This document shows positions 1 through 8,254 of a DNA stretch of 64,000 bases, piece after piece (positions within the stretch are counted from its first letter, which is position 1; every line of letters starts with the position of its first letter). Made by a program: the position numbers and the translations under genes. Below the pieces are notes generated by a model. It did not search any database. It was not told the DNA's origin and was given only the letters and a program-made list of their open reading frames with translations. Source of the stretch: Planctomycetota bacterium. GTDB lineage: Bacteria; Planctomycetota; UBA1135; GCA-002686595. Where the stretch lies: NCBI GenBank assembly GCA_014237855.1, contig JABACD010000001.1, positions 124,001 to 188,000 of the forward strand. The letters are read 5' to 3'.

Positions 1-1
1 G

Positions 2-1534
2 CGGCGCTGGGAACGCAGCCTGGGTGTCCTGCTGCTCTTCAGCGGACTGGCCCGCGGCGAAGGATGGGTGCTGGCCCTGGTCTTCCTGGCGCTCCGACTC
101 CGCGATCGCTCGAGAGAGAAGGGAGCCCCCTCCAAGGCAGGTTCCCTGCTCCCCTTCCTGGCGCCCCTGACGGGCCTGGTCATGATCTCGGTCCTGCGCT
201 ACCAGCTAAATGGCTACTGGAGCCCCCCCTGGCTCACTGATCTGGTCAACATGCATGAAGGTGAGATCACGAACGGAATCGCCTACGTTCGCGACTTCTT
301 CATCTCCTGCGCCAGCCCTGCACTGATCCTCTACGCCGTCTGGTACCTCTTGCGGCGCAACCTGTCGATGACGGGAAAACGAGCCCTCGTGCTCTTCATG
401 ACCTGGACTGGGCTCACGGTCCTTCAAGGTGGTGGGCAGACTCCCTTCTCCGAGGCCATGGTGCCAATCCTGCCCATCACCCTGATTGCTGGGCAAGAGG
501 GGCTGATCACAGCGCTGAACAGCCTCAAGGCGCCAGTCCGAGCTCTTGCCTGGGTGAGCTTCCTCCTGGCAGTCGTGGCGTCCATCTTCACGAGCTTCCG
601 CCCGAGTGAATCGGGCCCTGCTTCACTTGGACGCTTCCAGCGTAGTTGGATGCAGGCAAGTGCCGCCCCGAGATTTGGATTCGATGACCAGCTGGGACGC
701 ATCGGCCTTGACGAGGAGGCCGAGGCCACCAGGGTCCTACGTGACATCGCGATCTTCATGCGGGACGAGGTCGACCCACGGAGAACCGTGTTGACACCCT
801 GGCCCGGCTCCTTGGCCTATCTCTCGAGCCTCCCGGTACGTGACCTGCTCGGGCGCGCCACCCCCGCTCCGCCACGCAAGCGCACCTCCTTCGCACCAAA
901 CCAACTAGCGGTCGACACCCTCGCAGCACTCGAGAATCAGCCCGACTACATCGTTCCCTTCTGGCGCGAACGCAATGAGTGCCCGACAACAGACCAGGTA
1001 GCCGAGGCCTGGATGCAATCACTGGACTCCTCCTCCGATCAACCCGGCCGAGGCGATGCGCTGCGCGAAGCGCTGAGCAGCTACGAGGTGATCGCCGTAC
1101 CGCTCGTGAAGGATCCTGGAAAGGGGCTCGCCAGTGTCCAGAACAAGGCCTACATCCTCCGGCGACGTGAACTCGAGGAATCACCCATCTTGATGGCTCA
1201 GATCGATGACTCCGGTGAGCTGAGGGTCGAAGTAGAGCACAGTGGTCACCAGCAGCTCGGCGGCCTCGCGGTCAAGGGAACCAGCAGTCGGGGCGAGACC
1301 TGGTGCATGACTCCCGCAGGACGGTTCGTGAGGGGCAAGCAGCTCCTCGTGCGTCCGAACTTGCTTCTGACCGAAACCGGGGAGCGGCGGATCGAGCTCC
1401 TACGCACCTCCCTCAAGGACGCGCCGGCGGAGCTGATCAGCTTGCGAGTCACGCTCCTCAATCCGAAGTCAGCGAACGACTCACCCTCGATGCAAATCGC
1501 CAAGGAGGTTGCATTAACTATCCCCAGGGACTGA
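2..1534 (+). CDS. Integral membrane glycosyltransferase-like protein (C-terminal part, truncated by window edge)
   Basis: The reading frame is open from base 2, so the true start lies left of the window; a GTG at 68 is only an internal codon. The first 200 or so visible residues are hydrophobic, with several membrane segments, and begin with a short Arg-Gly-Glu-Gly-Trp stretch that resembles the conserved Arg-Pro-Glu-Gly loop of GT-C glycosyltransferases (ArnT/PMT type). The remaining 300 residues are soluble and would lie outside the cytoplasm, as in that superfamily. GT-C enzymes move a sugar from a polyprenyl-phosphate donor to an acceptor outside the cell membrane. The catalytic Asp loop would be in the missing N-terminal part, so the enzyme class is inferred. 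It converges on the regulator at 1721. Confidence 0.6.
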   Translation, partial: RRWERSLGVLLLFSGLARGEGWVLALVFLALRLRDRSREKGAPSKAGSLLPFLAPLTGLVMISVLRYQLNGYWSPPWLTDLVNMHEGEITNGIAYVRDFFISCASPALILYAVWYLLRRNLSMTGKRALVLFMTWTGLTVLQGGGQTPFSEAMVPILPITLIAGQEGLITALNSLKAPVRALAWVSFLLAVVASIFTSFRPSESGPASLGRFQRSWMQASAAPRFGFDDQLGRIGLDEEAEATRVLRDIAIFMRDEVDPRRTVLTPWPGSLAYLSSLPVRDLLGRATPAPPRKRTSFAPNQLAVDTLAALENQPDYIVPFWRERNECPTTDQVAEAWMQSLDSSSDQPGRGDALREALSSYEVIAVPLVKDPGKGLASVQNKAYILRRRELEESPILMAQIDDSGELRVEVEHSGHQQLGGLAVKGTSSRGETWCMTPAGRFVRGKQLLVRPNLLLTETGERRIELLRTSLKDAPAELISLRVTLLNPKSANDSPSMQIAKEVALTIPRD

Positions 1535-1645
1535 CGGTGCTCACTCCCACTTCAGGGCAAGAAGAGTGCCCCGGTCCATTCGCACGGGAACGAACCGGAG
1601 CATCAGCAACCACCTTCCACGAATAGAAGGCTAGCTCCACGTTGC

Positions 1646-1663
1646 GGAGCGAATACTCGCTCC
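1646..1663. terminator. Inverted repeat between convergent genes
   Basis: A 7-bp perfect stem with a 4-base loop (GGAGCGA / TCGCTCC) lies in the 186-base gap between the convergent genes ending at 1534 and 1721. A further GCTCC at 1634-1638 can pair with the left arm, so two mutually exclusive hairpins are possible. There is no T-run on either strand, so a classical intrinsic terminator is not shown. Confidence 0.25.
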
Positions 1664-1720
1664 ACCCGTGATGTAGGTCGATTCACGGCAGATTCAAGGC
1701 CCCGCTCTGCCGATACCCAG

Positions 1721-3676
1721 TCACTCGATCTCGAAACGCTTCAGCTTTCGGTAGAGGGTGCTCTTTCCAACCTTCAAGAGACGCGCCGCTGCAAGCTTGT
1801 CCCCACTTACATGATCGAGTGCCCTGAGGAGTGCCTTCTTCTCGTAGAAGTCGAGGCTGATCGGATCATCCTCGGAGATATCCCAGGGCTGGCGCCTGCG
1901 AACTGCTCCTCCACCGGAGGAGGGCATGGGAGTGACCCCGCCAATCCTCCGATTCGTCCCCATCTCCTTGCGGGGAGAGGGCACCACCTCTCTGGTCGGC
2001 AAGGTCTCCCCGTCGTCGAGCAGTGCGGGAGGTAGGTGCTCGGGGGTGATCTGAGCGTCATCCGCGATGGCACAGGCACCCTGTATGCAGGCCTCGAACT
2101 CGGTGATATTTCCCGGCCACTCGTAACGTAGGAGCGTGTCAACAGCCTCCTCGTCGATCATGCGTACGCCGAACTGACGCCCATATTGGGTCACGAACAA
2201 CCCAGCCAGGGCGATGATGTCCTCGGGACGCGCAGACAGGGGAAGTAGCTGCAGGCTATTCTCCTCGAAGCGCTCGAGGAGGTCCTTGCGGAACACTCCC
2301 TCCTTGACTGCACCCTGAAGGGGCGTCCAGGAGGAGGCCACCAGGCCAACATTGACCTTCTCCGCGCGATCCGATCCGACCCGTCGAACGACTCCTTCGT
2401 CGATGACCTCGAGCAGACGCTTCTGCAGTCGCATGCTCAAGGCGCCAATGTCCTCGAGGAATAGGGTCCCGTCTGACGCAAGCTGAAAGAGCCCAGGATG
2501 ATCGGACAGGGCGTCCTTGAAGGCACCCGTAACGTAGCCGAACAGCTCGCGCTCGAGGTTGTCTTCCTCCAAGCCAGAGCAGGACACCTGCAGGAAGGGG
2601 CCTGTCCTCGTACCAGAATAATGGGTGGTACGAGCGATGCGGGTCTTGCCCACGCCCCGCTCCCCGGTGACGAGTAGGGGTTGCCCGCGCTTCTGGAAGT
2701 TCTCGATGGCCTCCCGTGCACGGCGTACACCAGGGCTGTCGCCCACGAGCATCTCGAGGCAGTACTGCGAACGAGCAGCGTCCAGCATCGAGCCCATCTG
2801 CTGGCGAGGAATCCCCGTCTCGGCTACCCGCAACATCTCCGCCGCGATCTTGCGTTTGGCGGAGTCGAGCAAGAAGACGATCTTGAGCACGGGGCTGGAT
2901 GAGTCCGCCTTGCCGAGCAGCGGTACCACGGAGGCAGTCAGGGACCGGGCCGTGCGACCTCCGATTGCCGTGATGTCGAAGCGAAAGCCGTCGCGGGCCT
3001 CGTGCCGCGCATCTCTGACAAAGGCCTCCAGCCCGCTGGCGGGCGCGAGGAAACCCAGGTTCTTGCCCTCGATTCGGTTCCCAAAGATCTCGCACGCACC
3101 TCGATCAGCCGAACGGACAAAGCCCTCGGCGTCCACCAGCAGCACTCCATCCGGACGATTGGCCGCTAGCTCCCGGAGAATCAACGAGTGCTCGCCGCTC
3201 TCGCCGCGGGAGGTTTCTCGGTCCGCCTCGCGCTGTCCTTCCTCGCGAAGACGGCGGTTGTGCTGGTCCAGGACCCTGTTCTGTTCGGTCAGATCCTCGA
3301 CGGTCGCCTTGTTGCGCAGCTGAACGCGCACGACATGATCCAAGACGATCATCTCGGTCTTCGGCACGAAGGCGTCGCAGCCAGCCGAATAGGCCCGGCC
3401 GAGTTCCTCCTGATTAGCAGGCAGGTTGCTGTAGAGACAGACCGGGACGGTCGAGGTTTCCGGCAATGCCTTCAATCGCCGGCAGACCTCGATTGCGTCA
3501 ATTCCCGATCCCAGACCTGCGGCAACGAGGAAGAGGTCCAGGGACACGTTTCTCGCCTCAACGAGGCCCTCTGCCCCCGTGTCTGCCAATACAACCTCGT
3601 AGCCCAGGTCCGAGAGGCGACTCTTGACGATCAGCCGGTTGCCCGGGTCGTCATCAATGACAAGGATACGGCTCAT
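1721..3676 (-). CDS. Receiver-PAS-AAA+-Fis regulator, sigma54-activator-like with degenerate signature motifs
   Basis: A 651-residue regulator. Residues 1-120 form a response-regulator receiver domain with the N-terminal acidic cluster (IDDD), but the usual phosphoacceptor Asp position reads LFLVAAG, with no Asp. A coiled linker and a PAS-like segment (about 165-280) follow, then an AAA+ domain (about 315-540) with Walker A GERGVGKT and a Walker B-like FLEDIG where activators normally have FLDEIG. The sigma54-contacting GAFTGA loop reads GAFKDA. The C-terminus is a Fis-type helix-turn-helix (AAARLLKVGKSTLYRKLK). Known activators of this family hydrolyse ATP to remodel sigma54 holoenzyme; the altered loop makes sigma54 contact doubtful, so it may work with sigma70 (as TyrR does) or as a repressor. 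No partner histidine kinase lies nearby. It is divergent from the methyltransferase at 3757. Confidence 0.85.
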   Translation of the reverse strand: MSRILVIDDDPGNRLIVKSRLSDLGYEVVLADTGAEGLVEARNVSLDLFLVAAGLGSGIDAIEVCRRLKALPETSTVPVCLYSNLPANQEELGRAYSAGCDAFVPKTEMIVLDHVVRVQLRNKATVEDLTEQNRVLDQHNRRLREEGQREADRETSRGESGEHSLILRELAANRPDGVLLVDAEGFVRSADRGACEIFGNRIEGKNLGFLAPASGLEAFVRDARHEARDGFRFDITAIGGRTARSLTASVVPLLGKADSSSPVLKIVFLLDSAKRKIAAEMLRVAETGIPRQQMGSMLDAARSQYCLEMLVGDSPGVRRAREAIENFQKRGQPLLVTGERGVGKTRIARTTHYSGTRTGPFLQVSCSGLEEDNLERELFGYVTGAFKDALSDHPGLFQLASDGTLFLEDIGALSMRLQKRLLEVIDEGVVRRVGSDRAEKVNVGLVASSWTPLQGAVKEGVFRKDLLERFEENSLQLLPLSARPEDIIALAGLFVTQYGRQFGVRMIDEEAVDTLLRYEWPGNITEFEACIQGACAIADDAQITPEHLPPALLDDGETLPTREVVPSPRKEMGTNRRIGGVTPMPSSGGGAVRRRQPWDISEDDPISLDFYEKKALLRALDHVSGDKLAAARLLKVGKSTLYRKLKRFEIE

Positions 3677-3756
3677 GGATGGAATTCATTCGGGTCATGG
3701 AGAAGCTATCGTGAGCGAGGATTCTCTCATCTGGGAGGCTCAATACTAAGTCAGGT

Positions 3757-5016
3757 ATGCACCCCATCTTCGATCCACGATTGCGCGATGCAATGGAAGG
3801 GCTTTCGCCCACGATGTCACCTCTTAGGGTTAGCAAATTCCTGAGGCAAAGTCTTCCCCCAGAACTCTCGCGACTCGGAAGTGCCCTCCATCAATTGCGA
3901 ATTCGATCCCGCAGGCGGTTCAAGAGAATTGTCCTGCCCTTCCTCAATTCAAAGGCTCTGGAGCAGGCAAGCTCCGAAAACGTTGCCATGGCCCGTGCAG
4001 CCCGCATCCTGGCCCTGCAGCCCGGTGGGGAGGTCTATGACGCGACCTGCGGAATTGGTGCTGACAGCTGCGCTCTTGCAATTTCGGGTGCCCAGGTCAT
4101 TAGCGGAGACCTCGACCACGAGAATATCTTGTTCGCGCGGGCCAATTTCCAGGCCAATGGAGTTCCAAATCGGGTTGTCCGGGCCGAGGCAAGTTCGCTC
4201 GCCGTTCGCTCTCAACTCATCCTCCTCGACCCGGACCGCCGTGGAGGTGGGCAGCGTAGCCTCGACCCCGCCAGCTGGTCACCCAGCCTGGGGCGAAGCC
4301 TCTCGGCGGCCACCCACCATGCTGGCGCCTGTATCAAGCTTGCCCCCGCGCTCTCCCCGGAAGTCCTGATCGAGGCCGAATCTGTCCACCTTCCCGCCGA
4401 GCTGCCGCGACGCCGGGAATGGCTGAGCCATCACGGCGAGCTGGCCGAGGTGTGCCTCTGGATCGGTTCGCTGGCAGGCGATGATCCGCCGGATCGCCAG
4501 GCCACCTACCTCGATCGCAGCGGAGAAATCACTTACTTCACGGGGAGCCCCGTCGAGGTCGAGGCGCTTCGACCGGAAGAAGCCGCCGAGGTCGCCTGGA
4601 TCGCGGACCCTGACCCAGCCCTGCTCCGCTCTGGCCTGCTGGGCAATCTTGCCAGGGAGCTCGGACTGGCTCCCCTGGCCTCCCAGATCGCCTACCTGGG
4701 AGGCCAGGAGGATCCGGTCAGCCCCTTTCTTCGCAGCTGGCGTGTCCTGGACAGCTCATCTCTCGATGCCAGGAGAGTCCGGGCCATGCTCGCCAAACAC
4801 GATGTAGGGCCCATCAGGGTTCGAAAAAGAGGCCACCCAGACCGCCCAGAGGCCCTCGAGCGCCGATTCAAGGGCCGCGGCAGCCGGTCGGGCGAACTGC
4901 TCGTGGTCCGTCTGGAGAGGGGCCACCGGGCATTCCTGGTCGAGGCCGCTCCGCGGGCGCCGCAGGCAGGTCTGGTGGGCGATGAGGGATTTGAACCCCC
5001 GACCTCCTCCTTGTAA
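3757..5016 (+). CDS. Class I SAM-dependent methyltransferase with C-terminal THUMP-like domain
   Basis: 419 residues. The central Rossmann part has the SAM-binding motif YDATCGIGADSCALA (about residue 93), an acidic end of beta-2 (GDLDHEN) and a motif IV-like LLDPDRR, typical of the family annotated as THUMP-like-domain methyltransferases, thought to act on RNA. The C-terminal 80 residues (GPIRVRKRG...) match the THUMP-like module. The start is unsure: ATG 3757 has only a weak AGG one base away, and internal ATGs at 3793 and 3814 are possible. The last 15 or so codons run into the antisense tRNA-Val; the final GDEGFEPPTSSL is translated from the tRNA complement and the TAA stop covers the complement of its anticodon, so the true functional C-terminus probably ends before it. 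Confidence 0.75.
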   Translation: MHPIFDPRLRDAMEGLSPTMSPLRVSKFLRQSLPPELSRLGSALHQLRIRSRRRFKRIVLPFLNSKALEQASSENVAMARAARILALQPGGEVYDATCGIGADSCALAISGAQVISGDLDHENILFARANFQANGVPNRVVRAEASSLAVRSQLILLDPDRRGGGQRSLDPASWSPSLGRSLSAATHHAGACIKLAPALSPEVLIEAESVHLPAELPRRREWLSHHGELAEVCLWIGSLAGDDPPDRQATYLDRSGEITYFTGSPVEVEALRPEEAAEVAWIADPDPALLRSGLLGNLARELGLAPLASQIAYLGGQEDPVSPFLRSWRVLDSSSLDARRVRAMLAKHDVGPIRVRKRGHPDRPEALERRFKGRGSRSGELLVVRLERGHRAFLVEAAPRAPQAGLVGDEGFEPPTSSL

Positions 5017-5048
5017 GGGAGGCACTCTAGCCACTGAGTTAATCGCCC
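4973..5048 (-). tRNA. tRNA-Val (anticodon TAC), CCA encoded
   Basis: On the minus strand 76 bases fold into a complete cloverleaf. The acceptor stem is GGGCGAT / ATCGCCC, the D arm has ACTC / GAGT, the anticodon stem CCTCC / GGAGG encloses the loop CTTACAA with anticodon TAC at positions 34-36, and the T stem carries TTCAAAT. The discriminator is A and CCA is encoded. It overlaps the 3' end of the methyltransferase frame on the opposite strand by 44 bases. Confidence 0.96.
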
Positions 5049-5205
5049 TCGTTCCAGATCCGGGACAACACGTTATCCTTCCCGCTTCTTAACTGCCATC
5101 GCTCGCCGGAGATTCGGTCCCCTGGTCCATCTGGTCGAGAAGTCTCACGAACTGCCCGCCAGTTGGCAACCCCGTCTGGCCACATCCCCCAATCATCACC
5201 TCCCC

Positions 5206-6507
5206 ATGCGCATCGCAGTAGTTGGAACCGGATATGTCGGCCTCGTTGCTGGAACCTGCTTCGCCGAGAGCGGAAACAACGTCGTCTGCATCGATGTCGA
5301 TGAAGAGAAGATCCGACTTCTCAAGGACGGCGTCCTCCCCATCTATGAGCCCGGTCTTGAGGAGCTCCTGCGCCGAAACGTACATGACGGTCGCCTGGCG
5401 TTCACGACGGAGTATGCGGAGGGAATGAAAGACGCACAGGTCGTCTTCATCGCCGTGGGCACCCCTCCGGGCGAGGACGGCCGTGCCGACCTGAGGTACG
5501 TCCTGTCGGCTGCCCGTTCGATTGGTGAGCACATGACCGGCTACATGGTCATCGTGGACAAGTCCACTGTCCCGGTCGGAACCGCTCGCAAGGTCAAGCA
5601 GGCGGTCAGCGAGACGAGTAACCAAGAGTTCGACGTGGTCTCCAATCCGGAGTTCTTGAAGGAAGGTGCGGCAATCGACGACTTCCTCAAGCCAGATCGG
5701 GTTGTCGTGGGCTGCGAGAGCGACCGAGCTCAGAAGGTCATGGACGAGCTCTACGGCCCCTTCGTGCGTACGGGCAATCCGATCATCCACACCGACATCG
5801 AGTCAGCCGAACTGACCAAGTACGCAGCCAACGCCATGCTGGCCACGCGAATCTCCTTCATGAACGAGATCGCGAACATCTGCAATCGAGTCGGCGCGAA
5901 TGTCAACCACGTCCGGCAAGGCATCGGCACTGACGCACGCATCGGCTCACGATTCCTCTTCTCCGGCTGTGGCTACGGGGGATCCTGTTTCCCCAAGGAC
6001 GTGCAGGCCATCGTGAAGACCGCCGAGGAGAACGACTACGACTTCAAGATCCTCAAGGCTGTCGAGGCCGTGAACGAGAACCAGAAGGGCGTCCTGTTCG
6101 AGATGGCCAATGAGCATTTCAAGGGCAAGCTCGCGGGCAAGCACTTCGCCGTCTGGGGACTGGCGTTCAAGCCCAATACAGATGACATGAGGGAAGCTCC
6201 CTCGATTGTCCTCTGCAACAAGCTGCGCGAAGCTGGCGCCACGGTTACAGCCTACGACCCCGAGGCCATCGAAGAGGCCAAGCAACACTACCTCGGCGAC
6301 AGCATCCGATATGCAGAGAAGCCCATGGATGCCCTTGACGCTGCCGATGCTCTGATCATCGTGACCGAATGGAACGAGTTCCGCCGCCCCGACTTCGAGG
6401 CAATCCGTGACTCTCTCGAGGAGCCCGTGATCATCGATGGTCGAAACATCTACTCACGTGAAGTTCTCGAGGAGATGGGCTTCAAGTACTACGCCATCGG
6501 CTGCTAG
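5206..6507 (+). CDS. ugd: UDP-glucose 6-dehydrogenase
   Basis: 433 residues, the normal length for bacterial UDP-glucose/GDP-mannose dehydrogenases. The N-terminus is the NAD-binding Rossmann fold (MRIAVVGTGYVGLVAGTCF). The catalytic motif GYGGSCFPKD carries the nucleophilic Cys at residue 261. The central dimerisation helix (SAELTKYAANAMLATRISFMNEIAN) and the C-terminal UDP-binding domain (WGLAFKPNTDDMREAPS) are all intact. It oxidises UDP-glucose to UDP-glucuronate with 2 NAD+ in the cytoplasm, supplying precursors for exopolysaccharide or LPS. Its stop is 3 bases from the convergent stop of the TPR gene at 6511. Confidence 0.95.
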   Translation: MRIAVVGTGYVGLVAGTCFAESGNNVVCIDVDEEKIRLLKDGVLPIYEPGLEELLRRNVHDGRLAFTTEYAEGMKDAQVVFIAVGTPPGEDGRADLRYVLSAARSIGEHMTGYMVIVDKSTVPVGTARKVKQAVSETSNQEFDVVSNPEFLKEGAAIDDFLKPDRVVVGCESDRAQKVMDELYGPFVRTGNPIIHTDIESAELTKYAANAMLATRISFMNEIANICNRVGANVNHVRQGIGTDARIGSRFLFSGCGYGGSCFPKDVQAIVKTAEENDYDFKILKAVEAVNENQKGVLFEMANEHFKGKLAGKHFAVWGLAFKPNTDDMREAPSIVLCNKLREAGATVTAYDPEAIEEAKQHYLGDSIRYAEKPMDALDAADALIIVTEWNEFRRPDFEAIRDSLEEPVIIDGRNIYSREVLEEMGFKYYAIGC

Positions 6508-6510
6508 CCG

Positions 6511-7344
6511 CTAGCAGCCAGTGCTGGGACGCAGCTGACTGCGCCCTCTACGGAGCTCGATCTCGCGCTTGAGCCGGGAGACGGACCTCATCGCTTCCAG
6601 GGCACCGCGAACCCGGAGACCGAGCTGCGTCTGCTCGCTGGCGTAGCGCCTGGAAGCCTGACGACATTGCTCGAGGACTCCAGCGGCCCCCTCCAGATCT
6701 CCGCGATCGATCAGGCTCTCTGCCCAGGCATCGAAGGAGCGAACACGTTGCACGGGATCGACCCCCGCCCCCGCTGCACGCTCGTAGCAGCGGGCCGCAG
6801 CCTGTGGACGCCCCATGCGTGCATGCACACGCCCGGCCCAGTAGGCAGCCAGATCACGCTGCTCTCCGTGAAGCTGTCCCGCCTGGACCTCGACCGCAGC
6901 ATAGATCGCCAGGGCATCATTGAGACGCCCACGACGTCGCTCTATGTGGCCCACTTCGAGTCCGGCACGGGCCCCAAAGACTGAACCCAGTCCCAGGATG
7001 CGCGCATGTTCGAATTCGGAGATCGCCTCCTCGTTCTCGCGAGCCGACCGCAGCAACTCGCCTGCCCGGTAGGAAGCCTCCGCCGCCCGCTGACGATCCC
7101 GCGGAAAGTAGTGCCTGACAGCCCTGTATGCCTGCACGGCCTCTCTCCGGAGCTGCAGGCGTCGCTCTCCTCGGGCACCGCGCAAGAGCCGCTTTCGATT
7201 CAACGCGTAGCTCAGCTGCTCCTCAGCGGTTCCCAGCTGGATCACTCGCCCTTGAGCAGAGCTCTCGAGTGTCACCTCCGCAGCTCCAAGCTCCCCGTGC
7301 AGTGCCCCACAGGCCAAGACCAACAATCCAGCTGCCCAGATCAT
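6511..7344 (-). CDS. Secreted TPR-containing protein coupled to an ECF sigma factor
   Basis: 277 residues from an ATG that overlaps the stop of the upstream sigma gene (ATGA); a longer frame back to 7473 exists, but it would overlap the sigma factor by 130 bases. The N-terminus MIWAAGLLVLACGALHGELGAA is a signal peptide or membrane anchor. The rest is alpha-helical with TPR-like units (AYRAVRHYFPRDRQRAAEASYRAGELL, ALAIYAAVEVQAG, AAARCYERAAGAG). No catalytic motif is visible. Coupling to the sigma factor suggests co-regulation, perhaps as a sensor or effector in the envelope, but it does not look like a known anti-sigma factor. Confidence 0.7.
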   Translation of the reverse strand: MIWAAGLLVLACGALHGELGAAEVTLESSAQGRVIQLGTAEEQLSYALNRKRLLRGARGERRLQLRREAVQAYRAVRHYFPRDRQRAAEASYRAGELLRSARENEEAISEFEHARILGLGSVFGARAGLEVGHIERRRGRLNDALAIYAAVEVQAGQLHGEQRDLAAYWAGRVHARMGRPQAAARCYERAAGAGVDPVQRVRSFDAWAESLIDRGDLEGAAGVLEQCRQASRRYASEQTQLGLRVRGALEAMRSVSRLKREIELRRGRSQLRPSTGC

Positions 7345-7940
7345 GCCACTCCCTCCCGGCTCTCCAGCTTCGATGAGAGCCCCAACATCGAGCACCTCAG
7401 GAGCTCGCGGTGCAGCTTCTTGCGCAGGCGAAAGAGACGCATCTTGATCGTTTGAACCGTCAGGCCAAGGCACTCCGCAGATCGACGGCAGCCGAGTCCG
7501 TTGACGTAGTAGGCCTCGTAGAGCCTCCGCTCGACTGCTGAAAGCTCGGGGAGCAGGTCTCCCAGAGCACCCAGGATGTCCTCTCGATCGAATTCGTGAG
7601 CACCCAGCTTTATGGGTACACAGGCCATGAGCTTGGCGGGGCTGCTCTCTGGCCCTGCCACCTCATCCAGAAAGCCGTCGCCCACATCCAGTCGGTTGAG
7701 ACGCCGCTCTCGCCTCACATGATCCCTCATCACATTCCAGGCGATCTGCAAGACCCAGGACCTCAACCGGGAGCGGTCGTGGAGGGTTGATCGAAACCGT
7801 GCAGCGCGCAGCATCGTCTCCTGCACCATGTCATCGAGTTCATTGTGATCACGACAGCTACGGGCCAGGGTTCGCTCAACGTCAGGTTTCAGCTCGATCA
7901 AGCCACTCCACTCACCAAGTTCCGTCGCATGCATGAGCAT
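7341..7940 (-). CDS. ECF-type RNA polymerase sigma factor
   Basis: 199 residues. Region 2 contains HNELDDMVQETMLRAARF (the 2.2 core-binding segment) and SWVLQIAWNVMRDHVRRERR (the 2.3-2.4 promoter-melting segment). Region 4 contains LSAVERRLYEAYYVNGLGCRRSAECLGLTVQTIKMRLFRLRKKL. A GGAGGAGAG Shine-Dalgarno lies a few bases before ATG 7940, a strong start. The sigma4 helix-turn-helix is followed by a 20-residue tail. No anti-sigma gene is adjacent; the next gene on the transcript is a secreted TPR protein. Target promoters cannot be named. Confidence 0.9.
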   Translation of the reverse strand: MLMHATELGEWSGLIELKPDVERTLARSCRDHNELDDMVQETMLRAARFRSTLHDRSRLRSWVLQIAWNVMRDHVRRERRLNRLDVGDGFLDEVAGPESSPAKLMACVPIKLGAHEFDREDILGALGDLLPELSAVERRLYEAYYVNGLGCRRSAECLGLTVQTIKMRLFRLRKKLHRELLRCSMLGLSSKLESREGVA

Positions 7941-8159
7941 GTCTCTCCTCCTTCCGGCGGAGGGCCACTACGGCCCCTCGGGGATCCACACCGGTGAGTA
8001 GATGGACGATGGAGCGGGCGGTGGTTTCGGTTCGATCTGGGAGCCTCGATCTCTCCCCGAAAGACGAAGTGGGGAAAACAGGCGGTCCAACCACTGGCCC
8101 TGCTCACGGTGCTGCACTGAGCACCTCTGCAGAGCACATCGGAACCCTCAGAAAGAGAT

Positions 8160-8189
8160 GAGCGGAGGCCCCACCCGGGACCTCCGCTC
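8160..8189 (-). terminator. GC-rich hairpin, possible terminator
   Basis: A 9-bp perfect stem GAGCGGAGG / CCTCCGCTC flanks a 12-base loop. On the minus strand the stem is followed by CATCTCTTTCTG, a weak pyrimidine-rich tail. It lies downstream of the minus-strand gene ending at 8255 and could stop its transcript before the ECF sigma gene. Confidence 0.45.
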
Positions 8190-8210
8190 CTGATCTGACT
8201 CAAATCGGAC

Positions 8211-8243
8211 TTTCTTCAGCCGGAGAAGTTCTCCTCGAAGAAA
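8211..8243 (-). terminator. Nested inverted repeat just after the TPR gene stop
   Basis: The outer arms TTTCTTC / GAAGAAA enclose inner arms GGAGAA / TTCTCC with a single-base centre, giving a 33-base, nearly perfect palindrome beginning 12 bases after the stop of the minus-strand gene. Together with the hairpin at 8160 it forms a double stem-loop. It could protect or end the mRNA, or be a protein-binding dyad. Confidence 0.45.
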
Positions 8244-8254
8244 TGGGGAATAGC

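Larger units (their letters stand above)
7941..8254. other. 314-base intergenic region with two hairpins
   Basis: This gap holds the upstream region and ribosome binding site of the ECF sigma gene and the downstream region of the secreted TPR gene at 8255 on the same strand. I see no gene in it: short frames have no family motif. The right third carries two strong inverted repeats (separate entries). No clear -35/-10 pair for a housekeeping promoter is visible. Confidence 0.6.

Noticed and set aside
2256..3095. 279-codon minus-strand frame inside the regulator gene
   Set aside because: Arg/Gly/Ala-rich shadow translation in another frame of a gene with clear domain motifs.
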